Below, piece after piece: positions 45,401-53,022 of a DNA stretch of 64,000 bases (the stretch's first letter is position 1; the number at the start of each line of letters is the position of its first letter). Position numbers and translations under genes: made by a program. The stretch is from assembly GCA_963848355.1 (NCBI GenBank), contig CAWKDG010000001.1, positions 496,001 through 560,000 on the forward strand, read 5' to 3'. This DNA is from CAWKDG01 sp963848355. GTDB taxonomy: Bacteria > Actinomycetota > Acidimicrobiia > Acidimicrobiales > UBA8190. The notes under the pieces are model-generated. The model was not told the origin of the DNA and made no database searches. It was given only the letters and a program-made list of their open reading frames with translations.

Positions 45401-46080
45401 TGGGTGTAGTGACTGTCGTTGGTGGCGAGCAGCGGCGCCCCCAGCTGACGGGCGATGCGCACGAGGGCCGGATTGGTACGGTGCTGCGCCGCCAACCCGT
45501 GGTCCTGGAGCTCCACGAAGAGGTTGTCGCGCCCGAAGATGTCCTGGAGCCGGCCGGCCAGCTTGAGCGCCCGCTCGTCGTCGTCGGCCAGCAGCGCCTG
45601 CAGCACGACCCCACCCAGGCAACCGGTGGTGGCGATCAGACCGGTGTGGTGCCGTTCGAGGAGCTCCCAGTCCACGCGGGGCTTGTAGTAGTAGCCCTCG
45701 AGATAGGCGGCCGACGACACCTTCATGAGGTTGCCGTACCCTTGCGTCGTCTCGGCCAGAAGGGTGAGGTGGTAGTAGAGCTTCTCGCCGCCGTCGACGT
45801 CACCACCGGTGTCGTCGACCTTCCCCCGACGCACCGGACGTTCGTGGCGCGAGTCGCCCGCCATGTACGCCTCGGTGCCGATCACCGGCGTGACGCCCTT
45901 CTCGTGACACTGCGCGTAGAAGTCGAGGACGCCGTACATGTTGCCGTGGTCGGTGATCCCGAGCGCCGGTTGACCGTCGGCCACGGCGGCATCGACCAGA
46001 TCGCCGATCCGGGCCGCTCCGTCGAGCATCGAGTACTCGGTGTGGGTGTGCAGATGAGCGAACGACCGCTCGCCAGGCAT
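42472..46080 (-). CDS. dnaE: DNA polymerase III alpha subunit
   Basis: Main replicative polymerase, DnaE1 class; 1202 residues, intact. N-terminal PHP domain FAHLHTHTEYSMLDGAARI with PALGITDHGNMYGVLDFY and NDSHYTH. Polymerase palm aspartates in MPDIDMDFDERYRGEMI; VGPGRGSAAGCCVAYCL and IDGQDDGF follow. C-terminal tandem HhH (residues around 800-900) and an OB domain (VRTVGGVVTTLVRRYTKRGE). Strong GAGGAGGG upstream. The PHP metal residues appear conserved (HTHTE, H in DHGN), so proofreading by this domain, as in mycobacterial DnaE1, is possible (inference). Confidence 0.98.
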   Translation of the reverse strand: MPGERSFAHLHTHTEYSMLDGAARIGDLVDAAVADGQPALGITDHGNMYGVLDFYAQCHEKGVTPVIGTEAYMAGDSRHERPVRRGKVDDTGGDVDGGEKLYYHLTLLAETTQGYGNLMKVSSAAYLEGYYYKPRVDWELLERHHTGLIATTGCLGGVVLQALLADDDERALKLAGRLQDIFGRDNLFVELQDHGLAAQHRTNPALVRIARQLGAPLLATNDSHYTHRSDAVAHDALLCVQTGALIDDPKRFKFEGEEHYLKSAAEMRTLFSEVPEACDNTLLIAERASVEIAFGVNALPEFPVPEEFTGATYEERADAYLRHLSLEGARARYGTPLPPGVEERLDFELGVITNMGFSAYFLVVWDLIHYARTSGIRVGPGRGSAAGCCVAYCLQIVDLDPIRYDLLFERFLNPGRKQMPDIDMDFDERYRGEMIRYAAERYGDDRVAQIVTFSTIKARAAVRDAARVLGLPYIVGDRIAKAMPPLIMGRDTPLRACLDRIDGQDDGFAAAQQLREMYASDPEARRVIDVAKGLEGLRRQDGIHAAAVVITKEPLTEYLPVQRKPESGQAVTEAPIVTQYEMHGVEQLGLLKMDFLGLRNLSVIERALDLVARTVGSRPDIDAIALDDAETFAALCRGDSIGVFQLEGGPMRSLMRSLAPTSFDDVAALVALYRPGPMAANMHKDYADRKNARKPVTYLHPDLEPILADTYGLMIYQESVMRVAQKFAGYTLAEADNLRKACGKKIRKMIQAERKKFVAGCVAQGYDETLGTALFDIIEPFADYAFNKSHSYGYGLVAYQTAWLKAHYPVEYLAALLTSVKDDKDRTAVYLGECRSVGIEVLVPDINTSAAEFTPLVGDDGARRIVFGLAAVRNVGEGLVERIVVERDENGPFEDFYDFCRRVDPMVLNKRTVESLVKAGAFDSLGHVRQGLCLVFEDIVDRTLERRREEQAGISTLFSSIEGFAADGDTVPGGPAGYADVRVPIPDTEFAKTQRLAFEKEMLGLYVSDHPLRGIEAPLARLVECTIADLKDEEAGGDISMGREGQVRTVGGVVTTLVRRYTKRGELMATFTLEDLHASIEVFVFPKVMAQVGAVLADDAVVVLRGRVDTRDDQVKLVCMEVSRPELAVDGASELRVQVPVGVLTDGVVDRLKDLLVEHPGDEPVFLHVGDSVLRLSAEFNVNSRRGLLGELRVLLGPNAIV

Positions 46081-46136
46081 GCGCCCTCGTCCCTCCTCGC
46101 CAGCCGCCTCCGGAGGAGTTACAGCCGTGTGGTTTG

Positions 46137-46142
46137 ACGATA
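46137..46142 (-). promoter_or_regulatory. Candidate -10 of the dnaE promoter
   Basis: TATCGT on the minus strand, about 57 bases before the dnaE ATG, in the only non-coding gap between bpa and dnaE. The -35 is not clear. Confidence 0.3.
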
Positions 46143-46176
46143 CTTCATCGGGTGCGCCGGTGACCGGGTGGGAGGG

Positions 46177-46701
46177 TCAGAGGTAGGCGCCCGGCATCGG
46201 AGAGGGCTCGCCGGCTCCCCGCCCTGCCGGCAGTCCCGGCTGGCGCATCTCCGTGAGCTGGGCACGCGCCGCCATCTGCTGGGCCATGAGAGTGGCCTGG
46301 ATCCCATGGAACAGGCCCTCGAGCCACCCCACCAGCTGGGCCTGGGCGATCCGGAGCTCTGCTTCGGAGGGGACCCCCTCGTCGAAGGGCAGGGCCATGC
46401 GGTCGAGTTCGGCCGCCAGGTCCGGACTGAGGGCGCTGGCCAACTCCCGGATCGACTGCTCGTGGATTTCGCGTAGCCGGGTCCGGCCGGCCTCGTCGAG
46501 GGGGGCGCTGCGCACCTCGTCGAGGAGCTGCTTCACCATCGAGCCGATGCGCATGACCTTGGCCGGCTGCTCGACCGACTCGACCGGTTCCCCGGCCGCC
46601 CCGTCCCCGCTCAGGCCGTCGGGGAGCGTCGAGTGCTCCCCCGGCTCGATCAGCACCGTTTCGGTCGTCTCGTCGTCGCCTGCCGCTCTCTTATCGTCCA
46701 C
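46177..46701 (-). CDS. bpa: Bacterial proteasome activator (Bpa/PafE)
   Basis: Forms a 12-subunit ring that opens the 20S proteasome without ATP. GTG at 46701 (AAGGA at spacing eight) gives 174 residues, the same length as mycobacterial Bpa. The four-helix core is PAKVMRIGSMVKQLLDEVRS, DEAGRTRLREIHEQSIREL and AQAQLVGWLEGLFHGIQATL. The C terminus ends PGAYL: mycobacterial Bpa ends in GQYL, the HbYX-like tail that docks into the alpha ring. Its presence predicts 20S proteasome genes elsewhere in the genome. Confidence 0.93.
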   Translation of the reverse strand: MDDKRAAGDDETTETVLIEPGEHSTLPDGLSGDGAAGEPVESVEQPAKVMRIGSMVKQLLDEVRSAPLDEAGRTRLREIHEQSIRELASALSPDLAAELDRMALPFDEGVPSEAELRIAQAQLVGWLEGLFHGIQATLMAQQMAARAQLTEMRQPGLPAGRGAGEPSPMPGAYL

Positions 46702-46749
46702 GCCCACGATCCTTGCAAAGGCTACGGGTCGGGCCAAACCGCGCCCCGC

Positions 46750-47871
46750 TCATCGGTTGGCCCACGCCAGCAGGGGGACGTACATCTCGGCCGGGGTGAG
46801 CGATCCGTGCCGGGCCAGGAGGCGGGTCTCACCGGTGTCGGCCGGATCGAGAAAAGCTACCGGTTCCCGCGCCACCAGGGCCACGTCACCCAGTCGGTGG
46901 GCGATGACGGGGCGCAACGGGCCGCCGAACCAGCCTTCGTCGACGATCTGTTCGCGCGTTCGCACCCACGCTTCGTCGCCGTGGGCGCTCTCGGCCGCCG
47001 CCACCACGTCGGCCGTGGCCCCGGGCCGCGCGTGCAGCCAACGAAATCGCCCTTCGCCCGACAGCATCTCGACCGCCGCCAGCAGTTCGGGGCCGGGCAG
47101 GCGGGCCGCTGTCCCCACCTCCACCTGGCCGTGATCGGAGGTGACGACGAGCGCCGCCCCCGCCGGGAGCGTGTCGACGAGGTCGCCCACGAGGCGGTCG
47201 ACGGTGCGCAGCTCCTGGGCGTAGTGCTCGCCCAGTCCCCGCTCGTGGGCCACTTTGTCCAGGCCGTCGTAGTAGGCGTAGACGAACGGCTCCTCCTCGG
47301 CGAGCAGCCGTCGCACCTCCACGACCAGGGTCGAGGGGACCGACCATCCGACCAGCCTGGTTCCGGCCAGATGGGCGGCGGTGAACCCGGTCGAGGCAAA
47401 CTCGGCGCGCGTGACGGCCGGCACGGCCAGGCCGCCGAAGGGCGCAGCCGACTGGAATTCGGCGGCCGGTCGCCGGCGCCGCATGTCACCGGCACAGGTT
47501 CGCCAGCGCAGGACGTTCATCACCTCGTCGCCGCCCGCGTCACCTTCGACCCGGACGCGATAGCCCACCACGCCGTGCCCGGCCGGGGGACGCCCCGTGG
47601 TGATGGAGGTGAGAGCGGTAGCCGTGGTGGTGGGGACGACCGAGGTGATCGGCCCTCCTTCACCGCCCGCCACCGTGGGGGCGTGGGCCTGGTCGGTCTG
47701 CAACTGGTGCCACCCGAGACCGTCGAGCACGAGCAGGACGACCTGGCGGGCTCCCCGAGCCGGACCGGGGAGCCAGGACGGGACGTCGGGTCGGAAGCGG
47801 TCGAAGAGGCCGGGGACGACCGACGACAGACACGCCCCCCCGTACTCGGGCAGCACCGGCGCGTCGGTCAC
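46750..47871 (-). CDS. Alkaline-phosphatase-superfamily (nucleotide pyrophosphatase/PglZ-like) protein
   Basis: 373 residues. Zinc-site elements: VVLLVLDGLGWHQLQ (first metal Asp), SVVPTTTATALTSITTG (nucleophile Thr/Ser), YYDGLDKVAHERG, VVTSDHGQVEVG (Asp-His) and LARHGSLTPAEM (His). This is the type I phosphodiesterase/nucleotide pyrophosphatase fold; substrate unknown. GTG at 47871 opens just before the conserved N terminus; an upstream start at 47907 would add 12 residues. Divergent from the Rrf2 gene across about 80 bases. Confidence 0.88.
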   Translation of the reverse strand: MTDAPVLPEYGGACLSSVVPGLFDRFRPDVPSWLPGPARGARQVVLLVLDGLGWHQLQTDQAHAPTVAGGEGGPITSVVPTTTATALTSITTGRPPAGHGVVGYRVRVEGDAGGDEVMNVLRWRTCAGDMRRRRPAAEFQSAAPFGGLAVPAVTRAEFASTGFTAAHLAGTRLVGWSVPSTLVVEVRRLLAEEEPFVYAYYDGLDKVAHERGLGEHYAQELRTVDRLVGDLVDTLPAGAALVVTSDHGQVEVGTAARLPGPELLAAVEMLSGEGRFRWLHARPGATADVVAAAESAHGDEAWVRTREQIVDEGWFGGPLRPVIAHRLGDVALVAREPVAFLDPADTGETRLLARHGSLTPAEMYVPLLAWANR

Positions 47872-47921
47872 AGCGCACTGTATCCACGCTCCGGTCCGTG
47901 TCCCCACCCCGTCCAGCGGAA

Positions 47922-47944
47922 CGGCCAGGTCGGCCAGGTAACAT
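47922..47944 (+). promoter_or_regulatory. rrf2 promoter with tandem repeat
   Basis: TAACAT (47939-47944) ends six bases before the GTG of the Rrf2 gene, the leaderless spacing. Just upstream CGGCCAGGT is repeated exactly in tandem (47922-47930, 47931-47939) and abuts the -10, so it is a candidate operator for autoregulation. Confidence 0.4.
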
Positions 47945-47950
47945 CGGACC

Positions 47951-48394
47951 GTGAAAGTCTCGACCCGGGGGGACTACGCCAGCCGTGCTCTTCTCTCCCT
48001 GGCCCTCCACGGCGACGCCCTCGGGCCCACCTCGGTGCGCGACATCGCCGAGCGCACCGGGCTGCCCCAGCCCTATCTGGAGCAGATCCTCCTCGCCTTG
48101 AAGGGGGCGGGCCTCGTCCGCTCCAAGCGCGGGGTCGGCGGTGGCTACGTCCTGGCCCGGCTCCCCGAAGAGATCACCCTGAGCGAGATCGTGCACGCCG
48201 TGGATGGCCCCATCGTGGCGGGCGACTTCGGTCGTCCCCACGAGAACGGCGCGTGCGAGCACGAAGGTCAGTGCATCCTGTTGGCCGTCTGGTCGGAGGT
48301 CGGGGAGCACATGCGCGAGCACTTGGACTCCTTCACCCTGGCCGACATGGTCTCGCGGTCGCTGGGCAACGCCCCGGCCCGATCCCTGCACTGA
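47951..48394 (+). CDS. Rrf2 family transcriptional regulator
   Basis: 147-residue winged-helix regulator. DNA-binding helix SVRDIAERTGLPQPYLEQIL, wing SKRGVGGGYVLAR, then a C-terminal ligand segment GACEHEGQCILLAVWSEV. Iron-sulfur Rrf2 proteins use three cysteines (IscR, NsrR); here only two are in the loop (C-x5-C), so cluster ligation would need another residue such as the nearby His, or the protein is a thiol switch. GTG at 47951, predicted leaderless. Confidence 0.9.
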   Translation: MKVSTRGDYASRALLSLALHGDALGPTSVRDIAERTGLPQPYLEQILLALKGAGLVRSKRGVGGGYVLARLPEEITLSEIVHAVDGPIVAGDFGRPHENGACEHEGQCILLAVWSEVGEHMREHLDSFTLADMVSRSLGNAPARSLH

Positions 48395-48417
48395 ACGACG
48401 CCCCCGAGCCCAGCGCG

Positions 48418-48439
48418 GTGACAATGCCGTGACAATGGT
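48418..48439 (+). repeat. Direct repeat upstream of the channel-like gene
   Basis: GTGACAATGCC and GTGACAATGGT are adjacent 11-mers, differing at two bases, directly before the GTG of the next gene. GACAAT in the second copy ends six bases before that GTG and could act as a weak leaderless -10. Confidence 0.45.
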
Positions 48440-48442
48440 GAC

Positions 48443-49576
48443 GTGACACTACTGAAGTGTGTCGCCGGCATCGCCGGTGGGGTTCTCGTCATCGAGGACC
48501 TCTACGACCTGGTGCGCGCCCTGGTCGTCCCTCGCCCGCACACCTCGGGCCCGGTCGCCGTGTCGGCGCGGTGGGCCCGTCTATCCATGCACGCGGCGGT
48601 AGGCCGGGTCAGCTCGTTCGCCAGGCGCGACCATCTCCTCACCACCTTCGAACCGGTGGTGATGCTGCTGCGCCTCGCCATCTGGTTGTCGGCCGGACTT
48701 GTCGGATTCGCTCTCATCATCTGGAGCACGGGCCACTCCTCTTTCGGCTATTCCTTCATCGTGGCCGGGTCGTCGATCTTCACCCTCGGGTTCGCCACCG
48801 AGAGCCATCCGGCTCCCGAGGTCGTCGCCTTCCTGGCCGCGGCGTTCGGTCTCCTCGTCATCGCTCTGCAGATCGCCTACCTGCCCGCCCTGTACGACTC
48901 CTTCAACCGGCGCGAGACGCTCGTGACCATGCTCGAGAGCCGGGCCGGCTCTCCCGCCTGGGGTCCGGAGCTTCTCGCTCGCCACTATCTGGTCGGCATC
49001 GAAGGCAACCTGGCCGTGCTCTACGGCGAATGGGAGCGATGGTCGGCCGACGTGGCCGAGAGTCACACGACCTATCCGGCGCTGATCTACATGCGCTCTC
49101 CCCACCCCACCAATTCGTGGCTCGTCGGACTCGTCGCCGTTCTCGACTCGGCGGCGCTGTACCTGGCCCTGTGCCCGACGGCAGCACCGGCGGAATCACG
49201 ACTGTGCCTCCGCATGGGCTTCACCTGCCTGCGCGACATCGCTCGTGCCATTCACATCCCCTTCGACCCCGACCCCCGGCCCGACGCCGACATCGAGTTG
49301 CCCTTCGAGGATTTCGTGGAGGCCGTGGACCGGCTGCAGCAGGCGGGCGTCCCCCTCGAGCGCAGCGCCGAAGAGGCATGGCCCCATTTCAAGGGATGGC
49401 GGATCAACTATGAAACGACCGCCTACACGCTGGCCAACATCGCCTTCGCCCCTCCGGGGGCATGGACCGGTTCCCGCCGGTATCGCGACGCGGCCGCCGG
49501 CACCCCGACCTTCCCCATGCGACCGGTCGACCGGCGACCCGACAAGCCCGAGGGCGACCGGGTCCAGTCCGCCTGA
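48443..49576 (+). CDS. Two-pore-helix channel-like membrane protein
   Basis: 377 residues. Hydrophobic helices at about 2-22 and 74-94, then FGYSFIVAGSSIFTLGFATE followed by a long helix VVAFLAAAFGLLVIALQIAY and LPALYDSFNRRETLVTMLES. The order helix, re-entrant TLGF segment, helix, and the ALYDSFNRRE after it resemble bacterial potassium-channel pore proteins, where this position reads TLGYGD. Here it is TLGFAT, so selectivity cannot be assumed. The soluble C-terminal half has no recognised domain. GTG start, no ribosome site. Confidence 0.75.
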   Translation: MTLLKCVAGIAGGVLVIEDLYDLVRALVVPRPHTSGPVAVSARWARLSMHAAVGRVSSFARRDHLLTTFEPVVMLLRLAIWLSAGLVGFALIIWSTGHSSFGYSFIVAGSSIFTLGFATESHPAPEVVAFLAAAFGLLVIALQIAYLPALYDSFNRRETLVTMLESRAGSPAWGPELLARHYLVGIEGNLAVLYGEWERWSADVAESHTTYPALIYMRSPHPTNSWLVGLVAVLDSAALYLALCPTAAPAESRLCLRMGFTCLRDIARAIHIPFDPDPRPDADIELPFEDFVEAVDRLQQAGVPLERSAEEAWPHFKGWRINYETTAYTLANIAFAPPGAWTGSRRYRDAAAGTPTFPMRPVDRRPDKPEGDRVQSA

Positions 49577-49588
49577 CCGCTGTCCCTT

Positions 49589-50245
49589 TCAGGCCAACGG
49601 CTCGCCGCCGGTATCGTTCCACCGCTCGATGACGGGGGTCTCGCGCTCCCACCCGAGCACGCTGACGCTGGCCGGGCCGAGCACCCACCGCGATCCGTCG
49701 CCCGCCGGGAGCGACAGCCACCGGGCCGCCACCACCCGCAGGACGTGGGCGTGGCCGAAGACGAGAACGTCACCCGGCGCGGCCCGCACGAGCGCCACCA
49801 CACGGTCGGCCCGGGCCGCCACCTGGGTCAGCGTCTCGCCGTCGGGGACGCCGTCACGCCATAACGACCATCCCGGGCGCTCGGCCCGGATGTCGGCCGT
49901 GGTCCTCCCCTCGTAGGCCCCGTAGTCCCACTCCCGCAGGTCGTCGCAGACCTCGACGTCGGCGAACCCGGCCAGCGCGCTCGTCTCCCGGGCCCGAGTC
50001 AGCGGGCTCACGAGGACCAGGGCGAAGCGGTGGCGGGCCAGGCGCCGACCCACGGCCCGGGCCTGATCCCGGCCTTCGGGCTCGAGGGGGAGATCGCTCC
50101 GCCCCGTGTGCCGCAGGGTCGCACTCCAGGCCGTAGCTCCGTGGCGGACGGCGACCAGACGCCCGGACCCTTCGGCCGGGGCGTCGGAGGGCAGGTCGGA
50201 GGGGTTGCCGGGGGCTTCGGACGGGTACGGGGCGGTGGGAGGCAC
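49589..50245 (-). CDS. Histidine phosphatase family protein
   Basis: 218 residues of the phosphoglycerate-mutase-like fold. Nucleophile loop LVAVRHGATAWSAT (RHG), PLTRARETSALAGF, acid/base Glu in REWDYGAYEGRTTADI, and the second His in VLVFGHAHVLRVVAARWL. Substrate unknown. GTG at 50245 was chosen over ATG at 50326 because the latter would run into the promoter region of the divergent sigma factor gene, and the added residues have no family similarity. Confidence 0.9.
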   Translation of the reverse strand: MPPTAPYPSEAPGNPSDLPSDAPAEGSGRLVAVRHGATAWSATLRHTGRSDLPLEPEGRDQARAVGRRLARHRFALVLVSPLTRARETSALAGFADVEVCDDLREWDYGAYEGRTTADIRAERPGWSLWRDGVPDGETLTQVAARADRVVALVRAAPGDVLVFGHAHVLRVVAARWLSLPAGDGSRWVLGPASVSVLGWERETPVIERWNDTGGEPLA

Positions 50246-50372
50246 CTGTAGAGCGCACCACCGAGGGCCCCGGCCCGCAAACCGGTACGCAGCAGTGCCC
50301 CGTATCAGGAATGCGGAGGACGACACCCGTGTTGTTCTGACCAGAGCACGTACGTCCGATCACGAGGCAGAA

Positions 50373-51209
50373 ATGGCGAAATTCTCGAGCACCCCCGACA
50401 GCGTCCGCTACTTCCTGGACGACCTGGACCAGTACCCCCTGCCCGACCCCGACGAGCAGACCGAACTGGCCAAGCGTGTGGCCGACGGGGACGACCAGGC
50501 GCGACGAGCCATGATCGCCGCCAACCTGAGGCTGGTCGTGCACTGGGCGCGCCGGTACCAGGACCGCGGCGTCGACTTCGCCGACCTCGTCCAGGAAGGC
50601 ACGTTCGGGCTCATGCGGGCCGTGGACAAGTTCGACTGGCAACGCGGCTTCCGGTTCTCCACCTACGCCACGTGGTGGATCCGCCAGGCCCTGCAACGTG
50701 CCGTCCAACAGCACGGCTCCACCATCCGGGTGCCCATGGAAGTGGCCGAACAGGCGCAACGGGCCGACCGGATGACGTGGGAGCTGGCCACCGAGCTGCA
50801 GCGCGACCCCACACCCGAGGAAGTGGCCGAGGCCAGCGGCGTGGACAACAAGGCCCTGCAGACGCTCCAGGGCGTGGCCCGGGTCGTCGCCAGTCTCGAC
50901 CAGCCCACCGGGGGTGACACGGGATCCGCCCTCGGGGACCTGGTGGCGGCGGACGACAACGAGTTCGAAGACGAGGTCGAGCGGCGTCTCGTCCTCGACC
51001 GCGTCCGCCAGGCCGTCGAGGGCCTCGACGAGCTCGAGCGCGACGTGGTGCGTCTGCGCTTCGGTCTCGACGGGGGCAGTCCGGCGTCCCTGCAGGCCAC
51101 GGCCAGTCGTCTGGGCATCGGCGTGCGCCGGGCCCGGCAGGCCGAGACGCGGGCTCTGCAGCACCTGGCCGACCTCCCTGAGGTCGAGGCCGCCCACGAG
51201 GCGGCCTGA
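50373..51209 (+). CDS. Sigma-70 family RNA polymerase sigma factor (group 2-like)
   Basis: 278 residues; regions 1.2 to 4.2 present and no long region 1.1, so it is a primary-like alternative factor of the SigA/SigB lineage. Region 1.2 SVRYFLDDLDQYPLPDPDEQ, region 2 DLVQEGTFGLMRAVDKFDW and FRFSTYATWWIRQALQRAV (core and -10 recognition), region 3 WELATELQRDPTPEEVAEAS, region 4 VVRLRFGLDGGSPASLQATA and RLGIGVRRARQAETRALQHL. ATG at 50373 with GAGGCAG upstream. The 127-base gap to the histidine phosphatase must hold both promoters. A small ACGTACGT palindrome is in it. Confidence 0.93.
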   Translation: MAKFSSTPDSVRYFLDDLDQYPLPDPDEQTELAKRVADGDDQARRAMIAANLRLVVHWARRYQDRGVDFADLVQEGTFGLMRAVDKFDWQRGFRFSTYATWWIRQALQRAVQQHGSTIRVPMEVAEQAQRADRMTWELATELQRDPTPEEVAEASGVDNKALQTLQGVARVVASLDQPTGGDTGSALGDLVAADDNEFEDEVERRLVLDRVRQAVEGLDELERDVVRLRFGLDGGSPASLQATASRLGIGVRRARQAETRALQHLADLPEVEAAHEAA

Positions 51210-51226
51210 GACCAGCGACCGGGTGG

Positions 51227-52204
51227 TCACGGGCGCTGTCCCCGTAGGACGGCGTCCAGATCGGGCGGCAGCGGTGACTCCCAGCTCCGGCGTTCGCCAC
51301 TGTCGGGATGATCGAGGCTGAGCCGGCAGGCGTGAAGGAACAGCCGGCCGGGGGCAAGCAACCCCGTCGCCGTCGGGGGACGGGCCGTCGTGCCCCAATA
51401 CCGGTCGTCGCCGAACACGGGGTGGCCGATAGCCGCCAGATGGACGCGGACCTGGTGCGTCCGGCCCGTCTCGAGGGTGGCCTCGACCAGCGTCGCCTCC
51501 AGCGGCTCCCGGTAACGGGCCACCACCGTGTAGGCCGTCCGCGCCGGGCGCCCTCCCCTCGTCACCGCCATTCGGGTGGGCTGGCGCGGTGACCGCCCGA
51601 TGGGTGCGTCGACCACGCCGGCGTCGTCCTCGACCGTCCCCGCCACCAGGGCCCGGTAGTGACGGCCGGCGGTGTGCTCGCGCAGCTGCCCGCTGAGCGA
51701 GCGGAAGGCGGCGGGCGTCCTGGCCACCACCAGCAGACCCGATGTGCCCTTGTCGAGACGGTGCACGATGCCCGGTCGGTCGCCCTCACCGGCTCCGGCC
51801 GCCGCCAGGTCGGCGAGCTCGGGGAAACGGGACAGGAGTCCGTCGACCAGGGTGCCGCCCCCGTGGCCGGCGCCGTGATGGACGACCAGCCCTGCCGGTT
51901 TGTCCACCACGATCAGGTGGGGATCCTCGTCGACCACGGTGAAGACGACACCGGCGTCCGCCCGCGGTCCTTCGTCGACCCGCAGCACGACATCCACCCG
52001 CAACACCTGGCCGACCACGAGGGTCCGACTGCGCACACCCACCGGCTCCCCGTCGACGGCGACCCGGCCCTCGCTCACCAGCTCGGCCACGGCCCGGCGA
52101 GGCAGGCCGGTGAGCAGAGCGACAGCGCGGTCGACACGTTCACCGGCGAGGGTGGCGGGGACGATCGTCTCGAAGACCCCTCCGTTCACGGCGGCGTCGC
52201 TCAT
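51227..52204 (-). CDS. rluD: RluA-type pseudouridine synthase
   Basis: Isomerises uridine in 23S rRNA or tRNA. 325 residues: S4 domain at the N terminus (RVDRAVALLTGLPRRAVAEL), catalytic motif GIVHRLDKGTSGLLVVART (Asp), AGRHYRALVAG, and LETGRTHQVRVHLAAIGHP. Sequence length fits RluD/RluA-type enzymes adjacent to lspA in many bacteria; the exact target uridines cannot be told. ATG overlaps the lspA stop (ATGA). Confidence 0.93.
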   Translation of the reverse strand: MSDAAVNGGVFETIVPATLAGERVDRAVALLTGLPRRAVAELVSEGRVAVDGEPVGVRSRTLVVGQVLRVDVVLRVDEGPRADAGVVFTVVDEDPHLIVVDKPAGLVVHHGAGHGGGTLVDGLLSRFPELADLAAAGAGEGDRPGIVHRLDKGTSGLLVVARTPAAFRSLSGQLREHTAGRHYRALVAGTVEDDAGVVDAPIGRSPRQPTRMAVTRGGRPARTAYTVVARYREPLEATLVEATLETGRTHQVRVHLAAIGHPVFGDDRYWGTTARPPTATGLLAPGRLFLHACRLSLDHPDSGERRSWESPLPPDLDAVLRGQRP

Positions 52205-52827
52205 GGCGCGACGCCACCGTCGTGGGTGCCGGCGTCGGTGCCGTCGTCGGTGCCGGCCCCGCCCGCGGCCGCCGTACCCCCCGCATCTGCGGCCTCAGGA
52301 CCGGCGGACGGAGGGCGACGGCCGTCCATGGCATCGCCCCGTGACACGAGGAGGGCGGCAGCGATGGCGCCGATCACGATGCACGAGTCGGCCACGTTGA
52401 ACGTCGGCCAGAAGTGCAGGGCGATGAAGTCGACGACGGCCCCGTGGTGTCCGCGCACGAGCCGGTCGGTGAGGTTCCCCAACGCACCGCCGACGATGAG
52501 GCCCAGGGCCACTGTCAGCGCATCCGAGCGCACGTGGCGGACGGCCGACAGCAGCAGCACGACGACGGTGACGGCGATGCCGCCGATGACCGGGGCCCAT
52601 CCCCGGGCCAACCCGAAGGAGGCGCCCGAGTTGTAGGTCAGCTCCAGGTCGAGCTTCCACACCACGTGGATATCGCCGTGCGAGAGGCGTCTCACAGCCC
52701 ACGACTTCGTCAGCTGGTCGACGACCACCACGGCCACGGCCACGGACCCGGCGATGACGAGACGTCGTGCCGCGCTCCGTCGACGTGAGGGAGCCGTCGG
52801 CACCGGTGCCGCCTTGCGATCGTGCAC
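52201..52827 (-). CDS. lspA: Lipoprotein signal peptidase
   Basis: Membrane aspartyl protease that removes lipoprotein signal peptides. GTG at 52827 has GAGGAAG five bases upstream; 208 residues. Four helices, with VVVDQLTKSWAVRRL, LTYNSGASFGLARGW, and the catalytic Asp pair in GALGNLTDRLVRGHHGAVVD and FNVADSCIVIGAI. The last 35 residues are a Gly/Ala/Asp-rich disordered tail beyond the usual end. The lipoprotein at 35276-35791 is a likely substrate. Confidence 0.95.
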   Translation of the reverse strand: MHDRKAAPVPTAPSRRRSAARRLVIAGSVAVAVVVVDQLTKSWAVRRLSHGDIHVVWKLDLELTYNSGASFGLARGWAPVIGGIAVTVVVLLLSAVRHVRSDALTVALGLIVGGALGNLTDRLVRGHHGAVVDFIALHFWPTFNVADSCIVIGAIAAALLVSRGDAMDGRRPPSAGPEAADAGGTAAAGGAGTDDGTDAGTHDGGVAP

Positions 52828-53001
52828 GCCACTTCCTCGTTCGGACACCGCCCTTTCCTACTACCGACCCTTCCTCCTCCCGACACCTGACGACCGGGGC
52901 CGGGCGACCGGCGGCCGCCCCCGGGGCGGACGCCGCCCCGGCTACTACCGGGAGTGGTTCCAGCTTGGAGCGGGTCCCGACCACGCCGGCGAGGGCCTCC
53001 G

Positions 53002-53016
53002 ACACGCTTAACGTGT
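53002..53016 (+). promoter_or_regulatory. Inverted repeat overlapping a -10 before the PH-domain genes
   Basis: ACACG-CTTAA-CGTGT is a perfect 5-bp inverted repeat with a 5-base centre, six bases before the ATG at 53023. TAACGT inside it could be a -10. The overlap suggests an operator; no cognate regulator is adjacent. Confidence 0.4.
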
Positions 53017-53022
53017 GGCGTC

